A DNA stretch of 64,000 nucleotides. Source: Oikopleura dioica. Its lineage: Eukaryota; Chordata; Appendicularia; Copelata; Oikopleuridae. Under the pieces are notes generated by a model that saw only the letters and a program-made list of their open reading frames with translations, made no database searches and was not told the origin of the DNA. Shown here in pieces: positions 1 to 9,857 of the stretch (within the stretch, counting starts at the first letter, position 1; each line of letters begins with the position of its first letter). The stretch covers positions 811,001-875,000 of the forward strand of contig OU015567.1 of the NCBI GenBank assembly GCA_907165135.1. The letters are read 5' to 3'. A program made the position numbers and the translations under genes.

Positions 1-172
1 ACAACCTAGCTCAAACCTCGTCCCAACACATCTTGATGAAATTTCGCACGCAACCACGTGGTCAAAAAGTACTGTATTTATTTCTTATTTCTGATCATGA
101 CTCATAAGTAACATTCAAGAGAATCATCGGTAAACAGATTTATTTTGACTTCGGTTTCGGCTTTCTGCTTTC

Positions 173-361
173 TTAAAATAAAAAATATAAAATAAAATCT
201 GAACCATTAAAACTCACCATCATCATTTTTATCATTTTGAAGCCAATAAAATAGAAATTGAGGAGTAAGGCGAACAGGACAACGCAAAAAAGAAGCGTCA
301 ATATCCGATCATCTTCTTTTTCGATGTTAGGTTTTCTCTCCAAGACTTTTAGTGATACCAT
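173..361 (-). CDS. possible single-pass membrane microprotein
   Basis: An ATG at 361 opens a 62-residue minus-strand frame: a charged N-terminus (KVLERKPNIEKEDDR) followed by one strong hydrophobic stretch of about 20 residues (LTLLFCVVLFALLLNFYFIG) and a short Met-rich tail. The frame is open further upstream without an ATG, so this may instead be an internal exon of a larger gene. No family is recognised and no splice partner was found. The layout of a charged segment, one membrane segment and a short tail is seen in other small genes of this window, but AT-rich DNA can produce such a frame by chance. Confidence 0.3.
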   Translation of the reverse strand: MVSLKVLERKPNIEKEDDRILTLLFCVVLFALLLNFYFIGFKMIKMMMVSFNGSDFILYFLF

Positions 362-620
362 CTTTTTTACCAAAGAAATTATTGTCTTCGTATATTTTTT
401 TGTATATTTTTGTGGCTCAAAGTTGAATGATAAAGTGAGCGGAAGGACGACTACAATTTTCAACTTATGGTATAAAATTTATGATAATAATTGTGCAAAA
501 GTTCTCTTGAAGACGATAAAAATAATAGAATAATTGTATTGATGTGGTTTCTTGTTATTGCGGAATAGTCCCAGCTCGGCTCGTTCGTTTCGGAAATCAT
601 TTTTTGAGCTTTTATTGATA

Positions 621-1044
621 CAGTTAATTATGGAATTTTTGGACATTTTTTATCCCATGATTTTCTCAAAAATGTCCAAAAATTTGATACACGCTCCCAA
701 AAAAAATGTCCCAACCAAATCGCTTAAAAAAATTTTTTTTTTTGAGGAAAAACTCGATCATCCTCTTTTTCCTCCTTCTTCCAAAGACAAAAATATTCTT
801 GGGGAAAGAGAAAAACCTTTAATTTTATCTTTCTGAAAGAAAAAGTTTAATAAAAAGAAAATTTTTAATAAAAATAAATGTCAAATCTTATTCAATAACT
901 GTTTTTTCATTGTAGAATAAAAATTTTGGCGCAGAAAATGTCCAAAAATTTGATACAAGCGTTTTTAAAAAGTGACCCAAGAAAACCCCTTAAAATTGAA
1001 AAAATGTCCAAAAATTTGATGTCCAAAAATTCCATAATAAACTG
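621..1044. mobile_element. Tc1/mariner-like MITE with TA duplication
   Basis: The ends are inverted copies of CAGTTWATTATGGAATTTTT followed by GGACAT, each directly bordered by TA (619-620 and 1045-1046). A 424-bp length, no coding potential, a CAGT start and a TA target duplication are typical of non-autonomous Tc1/mariner elements. The inner segment repeats AAAATGTCCAAAAATTTGATAC several times, and a related piece lies near 62070-62130. Confidence 0.65.
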
Positions 1045-1553
1045 TAGTAAACTTGTTATTATTTTGACGATTTCAACGAAGAAGAAAAGTTTGAAAGCAT
1101 ATTTTTATGAAAGAACACTGATGATAATTTCTAACTTGCGATCACGAAGATAAATCTTGTTCGTTGTACTGATATTTATTTACAGAAAACCAATCAGGCG
1201 ACAAATTTTCGGTTGTGATGATTTCGTAGTGTTGTTCTCTGAAAAATATACATTTAAATTCTGACTCGCGTTCTTCAATTTACCATTATTTTCAAGCAAA
1301 CGGAGTAGAGACAAAGAAAAACTGTCAAAAGAATGACAAAAATTTGCTGAATCGAAATTTGATCTTGTTCTTTCAGTTCATTTTTCTTTTGAATTGCCTT
1401 TTGAACTTTTTTGATCAGTGCGGATTTTGATTTTTCTTACTGTTTTCTCTCGAGTCATTTTCGTTGGACCAGTGCATGCTGAGAAAATCATCGCTGTATT
1501 GAAAATTTGCTTCATCATTTATCGGCAATTCCTTGATTTCTTCAAACGCGATC
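1045..1553. other. gene-free AT-rich stretch
   Basis: No exon pair, RNA gene or clear repeat was recognised between the TA-flanked MITE and the hAT-like MITE. Confidence 0.5.
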
Positions 1554-1983
1554 ATCTTGACCAGAGTTCCGAATCACTTCACTTTAACATTGAAGTGAAG
1601 TTACTTTGAAAAATAACTTCATTGCCTTATTGAAGTGAAGTGAAGTGATTATATTTTTGAGGAAAATGAAGTGAAGTGAAGTGAAGTTAAAAATATAACT
1701 TCATTTGAAATTGAAGTGAAGTGAAGTTATTTTTCAATATCAAAATTTTGAAGTGAGGTGAAGACCGTCATTTTGAAAGAAACTCAGACATTTATGGGAA
1801 GTTTTGCTTGATAATGAGCGATTCTAGATTTTTTATTCATCAAAAATAACTTCAAAGTGAATTGAAGTTACTTTTTCATTGACTTAAAGTGAAGTAAAGT
1901 GAAGTTATTCGCGACTTCGAATTTTTGAAGTGAAGTATAGTGAAGTTAAAAATATCACTTCAGAGAATTTTGAAGTGAAGTGT

Positions 1984-2259
1984 ATAATGGGACTAGTATT
2001 CTGCGACTAAAGATTAAAGACTAAAGTTTATCTCTCTAGCTGCTCTCTAGAATCTCTAAGCTTGTCTTTATTCAAATCTCTAGTTGCAATTTCGGGGTGA
2101 TTTCAGGAGACGAGGTTTTAGGCGAATGTGTCGTTTTATTTCAGATTCAGAAGAGGTGAGCGTTGAGCTCTGGAGATAAGAGGAAACAGAGAGTAACACT
2201 TTTCAAGGCTTGAGCAGTTATGTTTGAAAGTATCTACTCGCTAGAGTATAGTCCCTATA
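1984..2259 (-). repeat. 3' LTR of the retrotransposon
   Basis: 276 bp, identical to the copy at 10271-10547 apart from one G in a run of four (about 2095-2098; the other copy has five). The termini on the plus strand are ATAATGGG and CCCTATA, so this LTR lacks the usual TG..CA ends. Confidence 0.95.
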
Positions 2260-2271
2260 TTTCTCCTCCCT
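2260..2271 (-). promoter_or_regulatory. polypurine tract
   Basis: On the minus strand AGGGAGGAGAAA lies immediately upstream of the 3' LTR, the position where plus-strand DNA synthesis is primed in LTR retrotransposons. Confidence 0.75.
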
Positions 2272-2596
2272 AGAATTTTGGAAGATTGGATTAGGTCACA
2301 AGTTCAGAAGCTTAATCAAGCTTGTTGGAGAAACATTCTCTCTTTTTGGTCTTTTCAATACTTTCAACCGGAAGCGCCGGTTAGACTCTTTTTGAACGCT
2401 GAACTTGGACGCATTGCCTCCTTTCCAATGAATAAAATTTTTAGTACTTAAACGGGGGTTAGGGAATTACACAGGGAAATTATACAGGGAATTATAGGGA
2501 AACATTTTTTGTTTTTTCGCAAGTTTTTAGGCAAATTAAAAGAGAAAATTTAAACTGAAGCGCAGTTTAACAAATTTTCAAAGGTGTGAAGTTTTC

Positions 2597-4315
2597 TTAC
2601 AGCGCGCTGTCCAATCGCGGCATGTGGTGCATTGATACCGCGCGCGACGAGCCCTGCCGGACAATGCGCACTTCTTCTGTCGCTCGATTTTTTCGTCGAT
2701 TTCGCATGTAGAGAAAAACAGCACCGGCAATAACCATGAGAAGTGCTAGAGAACTGAAAGAAATTGGCAAGTGTTTACCGACTATTATGTCTTGGACTGC
2801 GAGCTTTTCCATCGCTTTGCTGTCATTTGCCAGGTCAGTCAAATTGAGATTTTTGAATTCTTCCATCTTAACATTATCCAACAGTGTCTTTTTATCGATA
2901 ACGTTTGATCTGAGATTAAACCCTATTTTAGGTAATGTTACGAGTTCTTCTGGTTGATCGAGATTGGTTATTGCTGGTGAATAATGGGTTGATGTGCCGC
3001 AAATCAATTGCATCGATTCTTGTGTGCGTTTCAAGGTGGTTACATTTTTACTGTTCTCTCCTTGGTTCTCAAGCAACTGGATGGGTATTCGAACTTTGTT
3101 ATTTTTAATTTGGCGGACTGGAGAAAAGTGTGATATTACCACGTAATTTTTGTAGGTATTATACAAGCATGGTTGGTTACTTTTGAGTGCTTCAGTGTGG
3201 CATGCTGTCGTTTCACCGTGGATAATACCTGATGCACACAAGCTCGACGGAAGAAGAATGCTGTTTGCGCAAAAGATTGACTTGGAAAACTCAGATATTT
3301 CGTCACATTGTTCTAAGTCTAGTACTGTGTTATTCAAGATGGCAATAGCTTGTGGGTGCTTGACGTTAAGATAAAAGTATGTTCTTGTCTCTTTGTTTTG
3401 TGAAATTGGAATTGGTGCGGACATAACGCGTAATGTTCTGTCAAATTTGGCGAAAACAGGTGCCTTGTATTCAAAATGTATCCGAATGCGTGGATATTCT
3501 CCTGGTCTTAAAACAGCTGACACACCACGGTATTCTCTGTGCTTTCGGTAATAGTCTACGCAAGGTGCTTCCATATCTTTGTTAGCCATGGAACAGTGTT
3601 TTATGATAATGGAACTTACTTTTCCTGTTGGGAAAACGCTGAAGGACGACGCAATTATTGCCCTTATTTTTACCTGAAACTCCAGAAATGCGGTTTTTAT
3701 TTCTTGTTCTAAGTGTTCTTCAAGCAGCGCGAAGTTGGTGCGGCAGTTTTTATTATACAACTCGTTCAGATCGCTGGTTTCCGTAGCTAGAGCAACATCG
3801 ATTTTTGAAAACTTTTTCAAAATATCGCCGTAAGTTTTAGCGGATACAAGATCTGTTTCTTTTATTCTTGCTGCTTCTGCATCAAACCTCGCGACCGAAT
3901 CAGATGAATGGAACAACGAGCTGGTTTCTGCTCCTATCACGCCACTGAGGAGTGCTGTTACTCCGAGAAGCATCGCTTGGCGTCTTTTCCTTTCGTTGTT
4001 GAATATTGGGCATATTTGCGCGATTTCTAGCTTGGTACAGTCTTCATTGATTTTCACACTTTTACCGTCGACCATACTGGTTTTAATCTTCAAACTTTTG
4101 AAACTTACGGTGAAAGTGAAAAAGTGTTTTTTATTTTCAGTGCTGTCGGTAAGTGAATTTTCGATTTTTGCACTCATTGCTCTAAACTTGGAGCTTAATA
4201 TATCGACTTCATTTACCTCGACTGGTTTACCATCGAAAAGTGCTTTTGTCCAAATAAACTCATTTTTCAAAAATAAATTACCGAGAATGAGAACTTGATT
4301 CGGCATTGAAGACAT
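2597..4315 (-). CDS. env: env main part, class I fusion-type membrane glycoprotein
   Basis: A frame of about 570 residues, first ATG near 4313-4315. A basic furin-type site RKRR near residue 115 is followed by a glycine/alanine-rich hydrophobic segment (QAMLLGVTALLSGVIGAE) that looks like a fusion peptide, then a long ectodomain with several cysteines. Near the C-terminus a membrane segment (ISFSSLALLMVIAGAVFLYM) precedes a basic cytoplasmic tail rich in Arg. This layout matches env proteins of gypsy-type errantiviruses and related F proteins. The signal-peptide part is in a separate frame (4446-4793), with about 130 bp of interrupted sequence between. Expression from a spliced subgenomic RNA is usual for such elements and is inferred here. 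Confidence 0.8.
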   Translation of the reverse strand: MSSMPNQVLILGNLFLKNEFIWTKALFDGKPVEVNEVDILSSKFRAMSAKIENSLTDSTENKKHFFTFTVSFKSLKIKTSMVDGKSVKINEDCTKLEIAQICPIFNNERKRRQAMLLGVTALLSGVIGAETSSLFHSSDSVARFDAEAARIKETDLVSAKTYGDILKKFSKIDVALATETSDLNELYNKNCRTNFALLEEHLEQEIKTAFLEFQVKIRAIIASSFSVFPTGKVSSIIIKHCSMANKDMEAPCVDYYRKHREYRGVSAVLRPGEYPRIRIHFEYKAPVFAKFDRTLRVMSAPIPISQNKETRTYFYLNVKHPQAIAILNNTVLDLEQCDEISEFSKSIFCANSILLPSSLCASGIIHGETTACHTEALKSNQPCLYNTYKNYVVISHFSPVRQIKNNKVRIPIQLLENQGENSKNVTTLKRTQESMQLICGTSTHYSPAITNLDQPEELVTLPKIGFNLRSNVIDKKTLLDNVKMEEFKNLNLTDLANDSKAMEKLAVQDIIVGKHLPISFSSLALLMVIAGAVFLYMRNRRKNRATEEVRIVRQGSSRAVSMHHMPRLDSAL

Positions 4316-4445
4316 TTCAAGTGTATATGACAATTGGTTCCATCCCCTCTAAGTTGACAAAAGCGTTGGGATGATTGGTAATTATCATTTATAACTTTTT
4401 GTTGATAAAGAATGTTAGTTTTGGTTTTAGTTTGTGATCCTGCAG

Positions 4446-4793
4446 TTATATATACTTTTGTAGGTTCGATTTTTCGACATCTGGGGAAAAGAAAAATCGC
4501 CCGTTTCGAATTTGAAAGTCATTAATTGGTTGATATTGAATTCCTAACCAATCCGCGACCATCCAGTTCAACTGGTCGACTTCGTGTTCAGTAATATTAA
4601 TCGTGGTATTGTAACAGTTGGGGAAGTCGAATTTTTCTGTGATTGGCGCTGGGCTCACGGATAGTGCGATTTCCTTGGTGTCCTCTCCATTAATGTAGTA
4701 AGCTGTTTTTGTGTGATTAGTAATAAACACATTTGAAAAAGCGATCGTGTTAGTAATAATTGTGAAACAAATTGCAACTTTACTTATTCGCAT
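4446..4793 (-). CDS. env: env N-terminal part with signal peptide
   Basis: The ATG at 4793 overlaps the end of the integrase frame by 14 bp. The first 20 residues (MRISKVAICFTIITNTIAFS) are a typical signal peptide. The rest is a short extracellular segment with N-glycosylation sequons (NTT, NIT) and one cysteine. It lies directly upstream of the env body and is most simply its start, cut off by a stop at 4446. Whether the gap to the main frame is an intron, a frameshift or a sequence error cannot be told. Confidence 0.65.
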   Translation of the reverse strand: MRISKVAICFTIITNTIAFSNVFITNHTKTAYYINGEDTKEIALSVSPAPITEKFDFPNCYNTTINITEHEVDQLNWMVADWLGIQYQPINDFQIRNGRFFFSPDVEKSNLQKYI

Positions 4794-5226
4794 TTTTGCT
4801 TCGTAAATTGTAGCTGTGTGTTTCGTCTTCTGTCAGCGACTCGCCAGCCAGTTCAAGTGGCGATTTTGCAATTTCCTTTGGCTGAAATAAAGGGTTTAAC
4901 AGATAGTCATTTTCAATAAAAAGGTTGTCACTATTTAACAGTTTTTCATCATTTTTTGAAAGAAAGATTTTGAGTAAATGCCTCTGATTTCTAGTAGTTC
5001 GCCAACCCGTTAGTATGTGTTCTAGTTCGAAGCTCCCAAATAAGCCAACTCGAACTACTCTGAAAGGGCCTAAGTTTTTTCGCCTATGACCTAAGTTTAC
5101 CGAAGTACTTTTTGCAACACACAAATCGCCTTCCTTTAGGTCAACACCTGAGGGCTCTGACAAAACAGGGTAATCTTGAACCTTTTTGAACCCGAGGCTC
5201 AGGTGGATATCGTTCATGATACTCAT
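4780..5226 (-). CDS. p_int: integrase C-terminal region (GPY/F-like)
   Basis: 148 residues containing KNLGPFRVVRV and, some 10 residues on, LTGWRTTRNQRHLLKI: a GPY/F-type module found after the catalytic core in Ty3/gypsy integrases, thought to bind DNA and help multimerisation. It begins about 100 bp after the catalytic-core frame stops, so the pol reading frame is interrupted between 5227 and 5334. The end overlaps the env signal-peptide frame. Confidence 0.75.
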   Translation of the reverse strand: MSIMNDIHLSLGFKKVQDYPVLSEPSGVDLKEGDLCVAKSTSVNLGHRRKNLGPFRVVRVGLFGSFELEHILTGWRTTRNQRHLLKIFLSKNDEKLLNSDNLFIENDYLLNPLFQPKEIAKSPLELAGESLTEDETHSYNLRSKNANK

Positions 5227-5333
5227 ATGACGATCAATCCTACTATCAATCTTTTCAAGAGGACTTAGCGCTAAATCGTCGAATAAGAGGGGTGGGGGAA
5301 TTCCGAGGAGACATTCATTAGGGCTTAACCCGT

Positions 5334-5849
5334 CTAGCGCTTTTTCGGGCGATTATTCATGAGGGCTACAGCCATTCGGACCGTAAAGTTAACCTCATCA
5401 AATGTAAATGTCTGAGTCCGAAGAAGTCCACGCAAGTCGCGGTGACTTCGTTCCGCCCGATTCCCCGACGAATTATAGCATGAAGTTTTTGAGTGAGAAA
5501 TATTGAGTTTTTGATAAACTTCTTTTATACATCTGTTAACGAATTCTGATCCGTTATCGGAGGTGAGTTGGCCCCACGAGCAAATGCTGTGTTCACTACA
5601 GAAAATCATTAAGGCTTGCACCATGTGCTCCACTGCCTTATTTTTGATGCGTTCTACGTGAACTTTCAAGCTGAAATGATCTGTTGCTGTTAAGAAGACA
5701 GCAGTTCGATCGTCTACTTTCACCTCAATGCAATCGATTCCGACGTGTTTATAGGGAGCTAGACTCGGAATGATTCTTTTGTACTCACTCGGTTTAGGGC
5801 GTATGAATTTTTCCGGACATCGTATTAGGCAGAGGAGGCAACTCCGCAC
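5334..5849 (-). CDS. p_int: integrase catalytic core (DDE)
   Basis: 171 residues. The cysteines of the HHCC zinc finger (CLLC) are at the N-terminus. The catalytic core shows the three acidic residues: D in HVGIDCIEV, D in LTSDNGSEF, and E in NRAERSHRDL about 35 residues later. It inserts the retrotransposon cDNA into the host genome. The two histidines of the same zinc finger lie at the end of the preceding frame (5861-7093), so a frame break near 5855-5885 splits one domain. No replacement sequence is proposed. Confidence 0.85.
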   Translation of the reverse strand: MRSCLLCLIRCPEKFIRPKPSEYKRIIPSLAPYKHVGIDCIEVKVDDRTAVFLTATDHFSLKVHVERIKNKAVEHMVQALMIFCSEHSICSWGQLTSDNGSEFVNRCIKEVYQKLNISHSKTSCYNSSGNRAERSHRDLRGLLRTQTFTFDEVNFTVRMAVALMNNRPKKR

Positions 5850-5860
5850 TGATTTTACGA

Positions 5861-7093
5861 TTAAATTGTTCCTGTTATAAATCCATAGGGGTTCTCTTTT
5901 AGTCGGTCTTCAAGAACCTGACGCCCTGCATGTCCCGTTACAACATGGTAATAATTTACCAAATCCTCGGCACTCTTTTTCGGGACGACTACCAGATCTC
6001 TCATTCGATCTTTTGTCTTTCGATACAAGAGATTATTTCTTACTGTATATTCAGGAAATTTCCGAGGGGATTTTCGGACATTATTTTTTAGTGTCGACAC
6101 AATCGGATCACTGTCTTGGTCTTTTTCAATGACCGACCGATCAACGGTTGTTCGAGCTTGCTTTATTTCCAAAGCGTTCATTTCTGATGAAAAGTTAGCC
6201 TTAGGGTTGTAGTACTCTTTTGGCAGAGTTTCCACATCAAGGACTTCTGGTCTGCTCAAAGCGTCTACAATTTTTATGAGCTCATGTTGATTTGACAAGT
6301 AAAATATTCTTGCATTCGGAAATTCAAGGAGAACCGAATAGGCAAGTTTTGTCCTCGTATGCCTGTATTTGTCTGCCTCGGGCATTTCCTTCATTGTTGA
6401 CAGACTCTTATGGTCAACAAAAAGACAGATTGGTCTGTCTTTCGGAATCAAGTCAGAAAATGCCTTAATCGAACTTGTGAGTCCGATTAGCTCCCTGCAA
6501 CGGGCGCTGAGTAATTTTTCAACTTTGTCCAGAGGCCTACTAGTGTAAGCCGCAATTGTGACGTTTGAGACCACATTATCCTTGTAGTGGCAGTTTCCGA
6601 TTATGCCACCAGTAGCGACACCCGAAGTGTCTGCTGCGACAAATATAAAGCGATGATCCGACCCATCATAGAACTTTAAGTGACTCAGTTTGAGATGGCC
6701 ATTCTCGAGTTGAGTCCTAATTCTGTCCAAGCCCATTTTAATCTCGTTGTTGAGACTGTATTTACGGCCCTTTGCAATTTCCGCTTTAAGAGGTCCAAGG
6801 TTGACTGATAGGTCTCTTAAGGAGCGAGAATAGAAATTAAGCCTTCCAAGCCACTTCTGCGCAGATTTTAGTGACTCAGGGTACTGAAAATTATCAATGA
6901 GGGCTTTGAGCTTGTCCGGATCAGGCATCACCGATTTCTCAGTCACTACGTAGCCTAAAAACTTGACCGATTTCTCGTTAAAAGCACATTTACTCAACCC
7001 AACTACAACACCATTTTTCTCAAGCCGCTCTAAGACTTCCCCAAGTACCTCAGGTAAGAACTTTTCAGGGTATATCAGCATAAAATCGTCCAT
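5861..7093 (-). CDS. pol: reverse transcriptase thumb, RNase H and integrase zinc-finger start
   Basis: The 410 residues begin just after the RT catalytic motif: DDFMLIY, with YM in the adjacent upstream sequence, gives the YMDD box. The RT palm/thumb follows (KFLGYVV, GRLNFYSR). RNase H is recognisable by VAADTSGVATGG (first catalytic D), CRELIGL (E) and LFVDHKSL (D). A tether leads to the histidines of the integrase zinc finger (YYHVVTGH). It copies element RNA into DNA and removes the template. Breaks at both ends separate it from the upstream RT part (7150-8181) and the downstream integrase core. Confidence 0.88.
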   Translation of the reverse strand: MDDFMLIYPEKFLPEVLGEVLERLEKNGVVVGLSKCAFNEKSVKFLGYVVTEKSVMPDPDKLKALIDNFQYPESLKSAQKWLGRLNFYSRSLRDLSVNLGPLKAEIAKGRKYSLNNEIKMGLDRIRTQLENGHLKLSHLKFYDGSDHRFIFVAADTSGVATGGIIGNCHYKDNVVSNVTIAAYTSRPLDKVEKLLSARCRELIGLTSSIKAFSDLIPKDRPICLFVDHKSLSTMKEMPEADKYRHTRTKLAYSVLLEFPNARIFYLSNQHELIKIVDALSRPEVLDVETLPKEYYNPKANFSSEMNALEIKQARTTVDRSVIEKDQDSDPIVSTLKNNVRKSPRKFPEYTVRNNLLYRKTKDRMRDLVVVPKKSAEDLVNYYHVVTGHAGRQVLEDRLKENPYGFITGTI

Positions 7094-7149
7094 GTATGGA
7101 ACAATCTCATAGATTTTCCCATTGTTTGGCAGATTCTTTAAAATGGCGT

Positions 7150-8181
7150 TTATGAAAAAGCAGAAGATTCCTGGCTCACTGAAAGACCCATACTGAGTCT
7201 TTTGTACCGAACTTGATCGGCGTTAAAGCTAAACGCTGTGATATCCCGATCTTTTGAATGTATTCGCAAACAGAAGAAAGCATTTTTGAGGTCAATTGTT
7301 GAAAACCTTATTCTTTCATCTGGGAATTCTTCTCTAAACCTCGAAATAGCCTGGCTGATTTGGGACATGAGTGTTCTGATTGTTGCTAGCGGGAATTTCA
7401 CAGGAAGTAAGCTGCTATTCACGGAATTTTCACCCTTACTGGAAAAGTTATTAACTAGTCTTAATTGTCCCGAAGGCTTTTTAAGAAAAATCGCTGGTGA
7501 ATTCCACGCGCTCATGCATGATTCAACGATCAGATTATTTTTCATGTTTTCGATCAGCTCGCTACTTTCTCGGATCATAGATTGATCAATCTTGTACTGG
7601 TTTGAGTACGAAGGCTGGGAACCTTCCTTTGTATCTAGAGTGACGGTAAAATAGCTGTTGAGTCCTGCGTCGTTTGCGGACCGTGCGTAGATCCAACTGT
7701 GCTTTTCTAGTTTTTCGAGAGATCTTGGTTTCAGCCAATCTGGCACGTTTTTCAGAGCGTTCTGTATCTCACTGTGCACCGAAACTTTCTCGACAAGGCA
7801 GTTTCTCATTTCCCTCCAAGCTTCCGTTTCCGCTAGTGCGATATCTTTTTCCATTTCTGAAAGCTGGTCGTTTTTTATCAGGGAATTAAGAAAAGCAATA
7901 GCCTCATTTTCTGTATTTGCCTCAATAACAACCGCTAAAGTAACTCCTTCCATAAGAAAAATATTTTCAGAAGATTTGTTTGTTAAGCGAATTCGGCGCC
8001 AATTCGTCTTAAACTCTTCTTCAATTTCCAGACCGTACTGGCCTAACTTCTGTGGGACACTTAATTTTACCGTGCCCTCTACCATTTCCGAAGTTATATT
8101 TTTGCCTCGCAGGGTACCCACATCGAACTTAGTGGTTCGATAAATGTAGCTTCTTTCAGCAAAAGTGTAAAACTTTTGCAA
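7150..8181 (-). CDS. pol: reverse transcriptase fingers/palm
   Basis: 343 residues. They contain the linker after protease, the RT primer-grip region (ESCMSAWNSPAIFLKKPSGQ), the first palm aspartate (FSTIDLKNAFFCLRI) and the conserved GLSVSQ segment. The frame stops right after this segment at a run of five Ts (about 7165-7170 plus strand equivalent), and the YMDD motif follows in another frame. The 5' end overlaps the protease frame, where a second one-base break sits at an A run near 8095-8105. Confidence 0.88.
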   Translation of the reverse strand: MQKFYTFAERSYIYRTTKFDVGTLRGKNITSEMVEGTVKLSVPQKLGQYGLEIEEEFKTNWRRIRLTNKSSENIFLMEGVTLAVVIEANTENEAIAFLNSLIKNDQLSEMEKDIALAETEAWREMRNCLVEKVSVHSEIQNALKNVPDWLKPRSLEKLEKHSWIYARSANDAGLNSYFTVTLDTKEGSQPSYSNQYKIDQSMIRESSELIENMKNNLIVESCMSAWNSPAIFLKKPSGQLRLVNNFSSKGENSVNSSLLPVKFPLATIRTLMSQISQAISRFREEFPDERIRFSTIDLKNAFFCLRIHSKDRDITAFSFNADQVRYKRLSMGLSVSQESSAFS

Positions 8182-8600
8182 ATTTCAGGATCACTGTCCA
8201 CCTCCACTTCAAGTGGAAAATCCTCGGCCGGTAAAACATTAAGAAATTTTGGGTCTCCATCAAAATTGATTTTATGATCTTTTAAGAATTGGAATCCTAA
8301 TATACAGTCATAACTCATGTGTGGAATCACGTCAAATGTACAATTGATATACTCCTTTTTCTTAATTTTGATGTTACAGATTAATTCTTCCGTGACTTTG
8401 GTAAGATTAGATTGAATAGCATTGTTAACTGAATATGATTTTAGTTTTTCTTGAGCTGGGAAATGTGCATTTAAAACAGATTTGTTAATAAAATTATTTG
8501 TAGCACCACTGTCTAGGAGACAGTTATTCAGTGTCATAGAAAAGATTTTATCATTGTGAAGGTCATAATTGATTAGTTGAATGGTTATTATAGGCAACAT
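8094..8600 (-). CDS. pro: retropepsin-type aspartic protease
   Basis: 168 residues. The active-site motif LLDSGATNNFI and the downstream ILGFQFL segment are those of retroviral aspartic proteases, which act as dimers and process Gag-Pol. It lies between gag and RT as in Ty3/gypsy elements. The frame starts 28 bp after the gag stop and runs past the beginning of the RT frame, ending at an A-run break. Confidence 0.83.
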   Translation of the reverse strand: MLPIITIQLINYDLHNDKIFSMTLNNCLLDSGATNNFINKSVLNAHFPAQEKLKSYSVNNAIQSNLTKVTEELICNIKIKKKEYINCTFDVIPHMSYDCILGFQFLKDHKINFDGDPKFLNVLPAEDFPLEVEVDSDPEICKSFTLLLKEATFIEPLSSMWVPCEAKI

Positions 8601-8627
8601 TTGTTAGTTATTGACTGTCTAGATTTC

Positions 8628-9734
8628 TTACAGTTTTGTTCGGCACTCGGGGCTTTTGTGCCCAACCTTTAGGCACCGCCGACAGACGATCTGCTCTTTT
8701 CGCTGTTTCGTGGATTCAGAACGTTGTGGTCCGCTCTTATCTTTTTCTGCTTCTTCCTTCTGCCTTTTTCGACATTCTGCTTTCACATGCCCGACTAAAC
8801 CACAATACCAACAAGTGCGGGGTTTCTTTTGCGCTTGTCGTTTTTCTTGGGCAAAATTATTAACCTCTATTGTTTTTATGTTTTTCATGTCAATTATAGT
8901 CTGGGCCATCGCTAGGATCTCATTCACGTCTTTGCTCTTTTCAGTTAGTGCGATAAAGGCTGCCTCGCGAGTAACAAATGCGGGTAGCTTCTTTTTCAGG
9001 TAAGAAAGTGTAATTTTATCTAGAACCTTTGCCTCAGTATCCGGTCCTAGAAGATTTTCTACAAGCCCTCTTAGCGAAAAGAAAAAGGTTCTAACCGCTT
9101 GATCAGGACTGTAATTTAAGCGCTCAATTTGCCTTTCTTTCTCGCTTTCGGAAATCGCGAAAGTACCCAATAAAATATTTTTAAACTCGGCAAATGTTTT
9201 AACTTTTGGATGGTTGGCCAATTCCTCTATCGCTTTTGCTTGAAGTTGCGGGTTAAGCTCACCCAAAAGACAACCGATGACTCGATCTAGATTTGACACT
9301 CCTAGGTATTTAAGCAAAGTCATGCTATTATCTAACCACCGAGAGAGGTCTTGTGATTCATCATATGGGTGGAGCTTTATTTTTGAAAATGGCTTTTCGT
9401 TTCGCGAAAGATTGTTGATTTCAACTGTAGGGGTTGGCCTTGGTGAGAAAATCTTCTCTTGGTCAGGTATTTCAGAAGAGTTTGGTGTTGGCTCAGACCT
9501 TTGTTGGCCCTGCTGATAATCGGGCTCTGGCTGGTCAAATTCAAATTTCACTCGCCTTGACCTTGGTGGGTATGACGTATGCGAAACTCTAGGTTCAGAT
9601 GGTAAACTTGAAATTACCGTGATTGGTGGGTTGCCTGGTATGAAAGACTGATTTGTTATCACTGGGCCTGGTGAAGTGGGCCCTGGCATTCCTTGAGCTA
9701 CAGTTGTCCCACCTGGTAATACTGGAGCCGTCAT
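8628..9734 (-). CDS. gag: gag capsid/nucleocapsid protein
   Basis: 368 residues from the ATG at 9734. A Pro/Ser-rich N-terminal 120 residues leads into a retrotransposon gag domain (KLHPYDESQDLSRWLDN, then the LNYSPDQAVRTFFFSLRGLV region). The C-terminus has two CCHC zinc knuckles, CWYCGLVGHVKAEC and CRRCLKVGHKSPEC, both with exact CX2CX4HX4C spacing, in a basic context. It packages the element RNA and forms the particle. The frame is uninterrupted. Confidence 0.92.
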   Translation of the reverse strand: MTAPVLPGGTTVAQGMPGPTSPGPVITNQSFIPGNPPITVISSLPSEPRVSHTSYPPRSRRVKFEFDQPEPDYQQGQQRSEPTPNSSEIPDQEKIFSPRPTPTVEINNLSRNEKPFSKIKLHPYDESQDLSRWLDNSMTLLKYLGVSNLDRVIGCLLGELNPQLQAKAIEELANHPKVKTFAEFKNILLGTFAISESEKERQIERLNYSPDQAVRTFFFSLRGLVENLLGPDTEAKVLDKITLSYLKKKLPAFVTREAAFIALTEKSKDVNEILAMAQTIIDMKNIKTIEVNNFAQEKRQAQKKPRTCWYCGLVGHVKAECRKRQKEEAEKDKSGPQRSESTKQRKEQIVCRRCLKVGHKSPECRTKL

Positions 9735-9857
9735 TAAATCGCATATGTAGAATTTCGAAATTGGCTCAGCAAGCTCATCTGTAGCGATGGCTTTTAATCC
9801 GCTTTTAGCCTTTGATTCTGGGAGCCCTTGAAATATGCACTTTTAATGAATGAATCA

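Noticed and set aside
8636-9003. Plus-strand frames across gag
   Set aside because: Antisense to the zinc-knuckle region of gag.
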